A stretch of DNA of 64,000 bases from assembly GCA_030825115.1 (NCBI GenBank), contig JAPJQL010000002.1, forward strand, positions 124,001 through 188,000, in the 5' to 3' direction. The stretch comes from Lachnospiraceae bacterium (lineage in GTDB: Bacteria > Bacillota > Clostridia > Lachnospirales > Lachnospiraceae). Under the pieces are notes generated by a model. The model worked only from the letters and a program-made list of their open reading frames with translations. It had not been told where the DNA came from and searched no databases. The translations under genes and the position numbers were made by a program. How positions within the stretch are numbered: the first letter of the stretch is position 1; every line of letters begins with the position of its first letter. This document shows positions 61,532-64,000 of this stretch, in pieces.

Positions 61532-62629
61532 TCATCCTCCCAGCAGCACCTTCAACTGCTCCAGCAGCGCCCCTCCGCCTGCCACATTGATATTCCCCAC
61601 CTGTGTGCAGATTCTCTCGAGGCACTCCAGCTCTTTCAGCTTATACAGCGTCTTATTCTCATCCATCAGCTTCGCCGTATTCAGAAGCGACCGCGTAGAC
61701 GCAACCTCCTCCCGTCTTGTAATCACATTGGCCTGCGCTTTCCTCTCCGCAACCAAAACCGTATTCATGATGTCACGGATTTCTCCCGGCAGGATGATAT
61801 CCTTAATCCCCGTATTCAAAAACTCAATGCAGTATCTATCCTGCACGGCCGTCAGCCGTTCAAAGATAAAGCCGCTGATTTCCTCCTTCTGCTCCAGCAG
61901 TTCATCCAGCCTGCATCTGCCGATATACTCCCGGATGATAAGCTGTACACAGGAATACACCTGGCTCTCCAGATTTTTGATGGTTTCCATCATCCGTTTC
62001 GGCTCGGTGATCCGGTATGTACACATCAGGTTTACCCGGATGCCGATCCGGTCAGCCGTCAGGATCTCCTGCCCATTGATTTCCAGCTCCTTCGCCTTCA
62101 AATCCACCACCCGACACAGTACATCTTTCGAGTACAGCCAGTAGTAGTAAGTTCCCGTCGCCAGCTCCCTCACCACCTCATTGTCATAGAATAAAATCCC
62201 CACCTCACCCGGTTGGATCTCAATCTTCTTATAATATTTCATCGGGATGTGAGCCAGATACGCCTTGCACACAGAAGCATCCATCTCCGGCCGGCGCATA
62301 TCTAAAAGCTCATATTCATACCGGTTCCAGGTATTCCAGAACAGATACTCCGGCTCTGTCAGCACCTTCTGCACCACGCCTTTATAACGCAGGATGCCAA
62401 TGAATCCCTCCGGAACCCGCACGTGCATAACACGCTCCTTAAGCACCTCGTCCTGAAGCAGCACTTCCACCGGAACCTTGTCAAATCCGACCAGCCCCGT
62501 CATTTCCTCAACCACCATCTCATAGCCCATAACACCCGGATAACGGTATTTCCCGTTATAACATGTTTTCACAAAACATCCGTCCTTCATCAAAAAACCA
62601 CACTGGTTCTGGTTCAATCGATATCTCAT
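61532..62629 (-). CDS. SPFH/band 7 (slipin-like) protein
   Basis: 365 residues. SPFH domain with GIRVNLMCTYRITEPKRMMETIKNLESQVYSCVQLIIREYIGRCRLDELLEQKEEI, then an alpha-helical tail. There is no N-terminal membrane segment, unlike classic slipins, but the N-terminal MRYRLNQNQCGFLMKDGCFVKTCYNGKYRYPG and ILRYKGVVQKVLTEPEYLFW are beta-rich. SPFH proteins assemble into rings or cages. Slipin-type genes are known neighbours of rtcB RNA-repair genes. Start behind GAGGTGAG, 460 bases downstream of rtcB on the same strand, with a tRNA-like ncRNA in between. Confidence 0.87.
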   Translation of the reverse strand: MRYRLNQNQCGFLMKDGCFVKTCYNGKYRYPGVMGYEMVVEEMTGLVGFDKVPVEVLLQDEVLKERVMHVRVPEGFIGILRYKGVVQKVLTEPEYLFWNTWNRYEYELLDMRRPEMDASVCKAYLAHIPMKYYKKIEIQPGEVGILFYDNEVVRELATGTYYYWLYSKDVLCRVVDLKAKELEINGQEILTADRIGIRVNLMCTYRITEPKRMMETIKNLESQVYSCVQLIIREYIGRCRLDELLEQKEEISGFIFERLTAVQDRYCIEFLNTGIKDIILPGEIRDIMNTVLVAERKAQANVITRREEVASTRSLLNTAKLMDENKTLYKLKELECLERICTQVGNINVAGGGALLEQLKVLLGG

Positions 62630-63167
62630 TTTCTCACCTCATATATAAACTTATCTTAATTTCAGTGATGTAATCACGGAACGCATCACAGAAAATCCGC
62701 GGACCGTCCAGTATCCGGTTTCGGCAAATACCCGGCTTTCCGACATCTGCAGCCTCTGACCAGGGCTGGTTTTGCCGGAACATGGGGCATCTTCCTCCCC
62801 GGACAGCACGAACGATACTGGCATCAATCTGCTGCCGGCTCCTGTGAGCCCCGATTGGCTGTGCCTGACGGCAGCACCCTTTCGAGACTCCCATTGCCCG
62901 CTGATGCGTTCCTCTCTTACATCGTTTCAGAGTGACACTTAACGGGTGTCCAAATACTTACTCTACCCACTGAGTTACGGTTCTTAAACCGGCGGGAGTC
63001 GAACCCGCGACAAAGTATGCGCCCTGTAAAGCGGGGCACGCTGTGGTGGCAGACACATGGCGGCGAAGCCATGCCTGCATTTATCATAACTCCTGCGGCA
63101 TACCAGACTGCACGGCAGCCGGCACCACCCAGCACTTGAGGCTGCGGTACGGCAGGGAATTATCCTT
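62630..63167 (-). other. 538-base structured non-coding region between rtcB and slipin
   Basis: No credible reading frame lies here. Besides the tRNA-like domain (62954-63018) it is G+C-rich and full of short inverted repeats: GCGTGCCC...GGGCGC (63042-63021) and GACAC...GTGTC (62950-62934) flank that domain, and CATGGC...GCCATG (63057-63074) and GTGC...GCAC (62862-62878) lie further out. A longer-range pairing of TGCCCCGC (63038-63031) with GCGGGCA (62901-62895) is possible. It could be one large ncRNA or several. Confidence 0.6.
62954..63018 (-). ncRNA. Permuted tRNA-like domain, YrlA-type Y RNA candidate
   Basis: Reading the minus strand 5' to 3': stem half ATACTT (63018-63013); variable bases TTGTC-like; T arm GCGGG-TTCGACT-CCCGC (63008-62992) with a perfect T-loop; closed hairpin CGGTT-TAAG-AACCG (62991-62978) in the acceptor position; T-A (tRNA positions 8-9, 62977-62976); D arm ACTC-AGTGGGTA-GAGT (62975-62960) with the G-G pair; and AAGTAT (62959-62954), which pairs perfectly with ATACTT. 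All tRNA elbow elements are present but in circularly permuted order with no free acceptor end. That is the known plan of the tRNA-mimic domain of bacterial YrlA Y RNAs. It lies 150 bases after rtcB. The full RNA ends are not defined. Confidence 0.85.
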
Positions 63168-64000
63168 TTATCCTTTCACTACCCCGACGGTCTTCAGCCG
63201 TTTTACGACCTCCACGAGATCCGACTGGTTCTCCATCACGGTTTCGATATTTTTATAGGCAAAGCGGCATTCCTCCGCTACATCCGACTTCTTGTTCTTC
63301 CCAAGCACGACGCCCTGCGCCTTTAAGTCGCTTATGACCTGCTCACAGGTAAATGCCTCCATCGCGCCCTTTCTGGAATACGCCCTCCCTGCGCCGTGGG
63401 ATGAGCTGCAGAAGCTTTCGGGGTTGCCTTTCCCCTTTACAACATAGCTGTAGGAACCCATCGCCCCTGGTATCACGGCCAGTTCCCCATCGCGTACCCT
63501 GGTAGCGCCTTTCCGGTGTACCCAGACATTTTTCCCATAATGGTTCTCAAGGGCCGCATAGTTGTGATGGCAGTTAATCTCTTCCTGGAACCGGACTTCC
63601 TGCCCAAGGAACTTTAACACCTTCGCCGAGACAACTTCCCGCACGCGCTCCATCATCCGCTCCCTGTTTTCAAACGCATAATCCATGGCCAGATTCATCC
63701 AGGTAATATACTCCCTGCCTTCCTCCGACTGCACCGGCAAAAATGCCAGCCGGTACGCATCCGGCACCTCACTGTGCCACATAGCGTTCAGTTCCCTCGC
63801 CTTCCCATGGTAGACATCACAGATCTTTTTTCCAAAATGACGGCTTCCCGAATGGATCATAATTCCAAGATATCCGTCCTGATCCTCCTGAAGCTCGATA
63901 AAATGGTTCCCGCCCCCAAGCGTTCCCACCTGGAAATATGCATCCTCAATCAGAGGAAACAGCTCCTGGCTGGCCCGGTATCTGTCCGCCTGCTCCATTG
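63168..64000 (-). CDS. rtcB: RtcB-type RNA 3'-phosphate ligase, 5' end outside window
   Basis: 277 C-terminal residues; the N-terminus is beyond the right edge. Present are GGGNHFIEL, HSGSRHFGKK, INCHHNYA and FCSSSHGAGRAYSRKGA. They hold the manganese-binding histidines and the histidine that is guanylylated (SHGAGR). RtcB joins RNA ends carrying 2',3'-cyclic or 3'-phosphate with 5'-OH, using GTP, and repairs cleaved tRNA or rRNA. No archease or RtcA gene is visible, but neighbours upstream are not in the window. It probably heads or belongs to the transcript with the tRNA-like RNA and slipin. Confidence 0.94.
   Translation of the reverse strand, partial: MEQADRYRASQELFPLIEDAYFQVGTLGGGNHFIELQEDQDGYLGIMIHSGSRHFGKKICDVYHGKARELNAMWHSEVPDAYRLAFLPVQSEEGREYITWMNLAMDYAFENRERMMERVREVVSAKVLKFLGQEVRFQEEINCHHNYAALENHYGKNVWVHRKGATRVRDGELAVIPGAMGSYSYVVKGKGNPESFCSSSHGAGRAYSRKGAMEAFTCEQVISDLKAQGVVLGKNKKSDVAEECRFAYKNIETVMENQSDLVEVVKRLKTVGVVKG

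Noticed and set aside
62634..62894. An 86-codon open frame on the minus strand ahead of the slipin gene
   Set aside because: No ribosome binding site, atypical composition for this genome, and it runs through inverted repeats; more likely non-coding RNA.
62954..63018. An ordinary tRNA gene on the minus strand
   Set aside because: The T arm precedes the D arm, there is no open seven-pair acceptor stem and no anticodon loop; the permuted Y-RNA-like plan explains every stem.
1..64000. CRISPR arrays, prophage or complete insertion sequences
   Set aside because: No regularly spaced direct repeats, no phage structural or integrase genes, and no full transposase; only Rpn-family genes, which are not bounded by inverted repeats here.

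Overview
The window is about 50% G+C, densely coded and bacterial. It reads as a chromosomal segment of a spore-forming member of Clostridia, most likely Lachnospiraceae (inference). The evidence is spoIIID (35841-36116), a SipL-type spore coat morphogenetic protein (25572-27152), low-GC-Firmicute ribosome binding sites, and many solute transport and sugar-acid genes. I see no prophage, CRISPR array, complete insertion sequence, rRNA or ordinary tRNA.

Layout. 1-3813: a truncated sugar-binding lipoprotein downstream of a first TRAP transporter (dctPQM). 4042-9147: a patatin-like lipase and a three-subunit molybdenum hydroxylase. 9392-12314: a stand-alone GyrB-type topoisomerase subunit followed by a LysR regulator. 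12395-18607: an amino-acid gene cluster (two MalY/PatB C-S lyases, NhaC-type transporter, RidA, branched-chain aminotransferase) with a divergent XRE regulator. 18700-25304: a broken Rpn gene, an AbgT transporter, an RluA pseudouridine synthase, a hemolysin III family protein, an orphan condensation-domain protein, a tandem HD-GYP protein and a GIY-YIG protein. 25572-29342: sipL, ttcA-like, cysE and a PrcB-like lipoprotein. 29411-35789: an AraC regulator divergent from a GH31 glycosidase plus a second TRAP transporter. 35841-41691: spoIIID, a broken gene, and a TetR-controlled MacAB-like efflux set with ATPase and permease fused. 41881-43990: a MotA/ExbB-like plus MotB/OmpA-like pair resembling ZorA/ZorB of Zorya defence but without effectors. 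44190-57058: a hexuronate/pectin locus (oligogalacturonate lyase, LacI regulator, uronate isomerase, two SDRs, split altronate dehydratase, RraA-like protein, third TRAP transporter, enolase-superfamily dehydratase). 57137-61179: an oxidoreductase, asparagine synthetase and an intact Rpn nuclease. 61532-64000: an SPFH/slipin protein and RtcB RNA ligase.

The most interesting element lies between rtcB and the slipin gene. A 538-nt non-coding stretch holds, on the minus strand, a tRNA-like domain in circularly permuted order (T arm, a closed acceptor-like hairpin, U8-A9, D arm), held together by a stem in the anticodon-stem position. This is the architecture of the tRNA-mimic domain of bacterial YrlA-type Y RNAs, which are known partners of Ro60 and neighbours of RNA-repair (rtcB) genes. 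No Ro60 gene is visible here. The locus is therefore a candidate RtcB/Y-RNA/slipin RNA-repair module in a clostridial genome.

Lesser leads are the effector-less ZorAB-like pair, an apparent three-segment RNA switch covering the ribosome binding site of the PrcB-like gene, paired LacI-type operators at the hexuronate divergent promoter, and slippage-prone repeats at the frameshift of a decaying gene.
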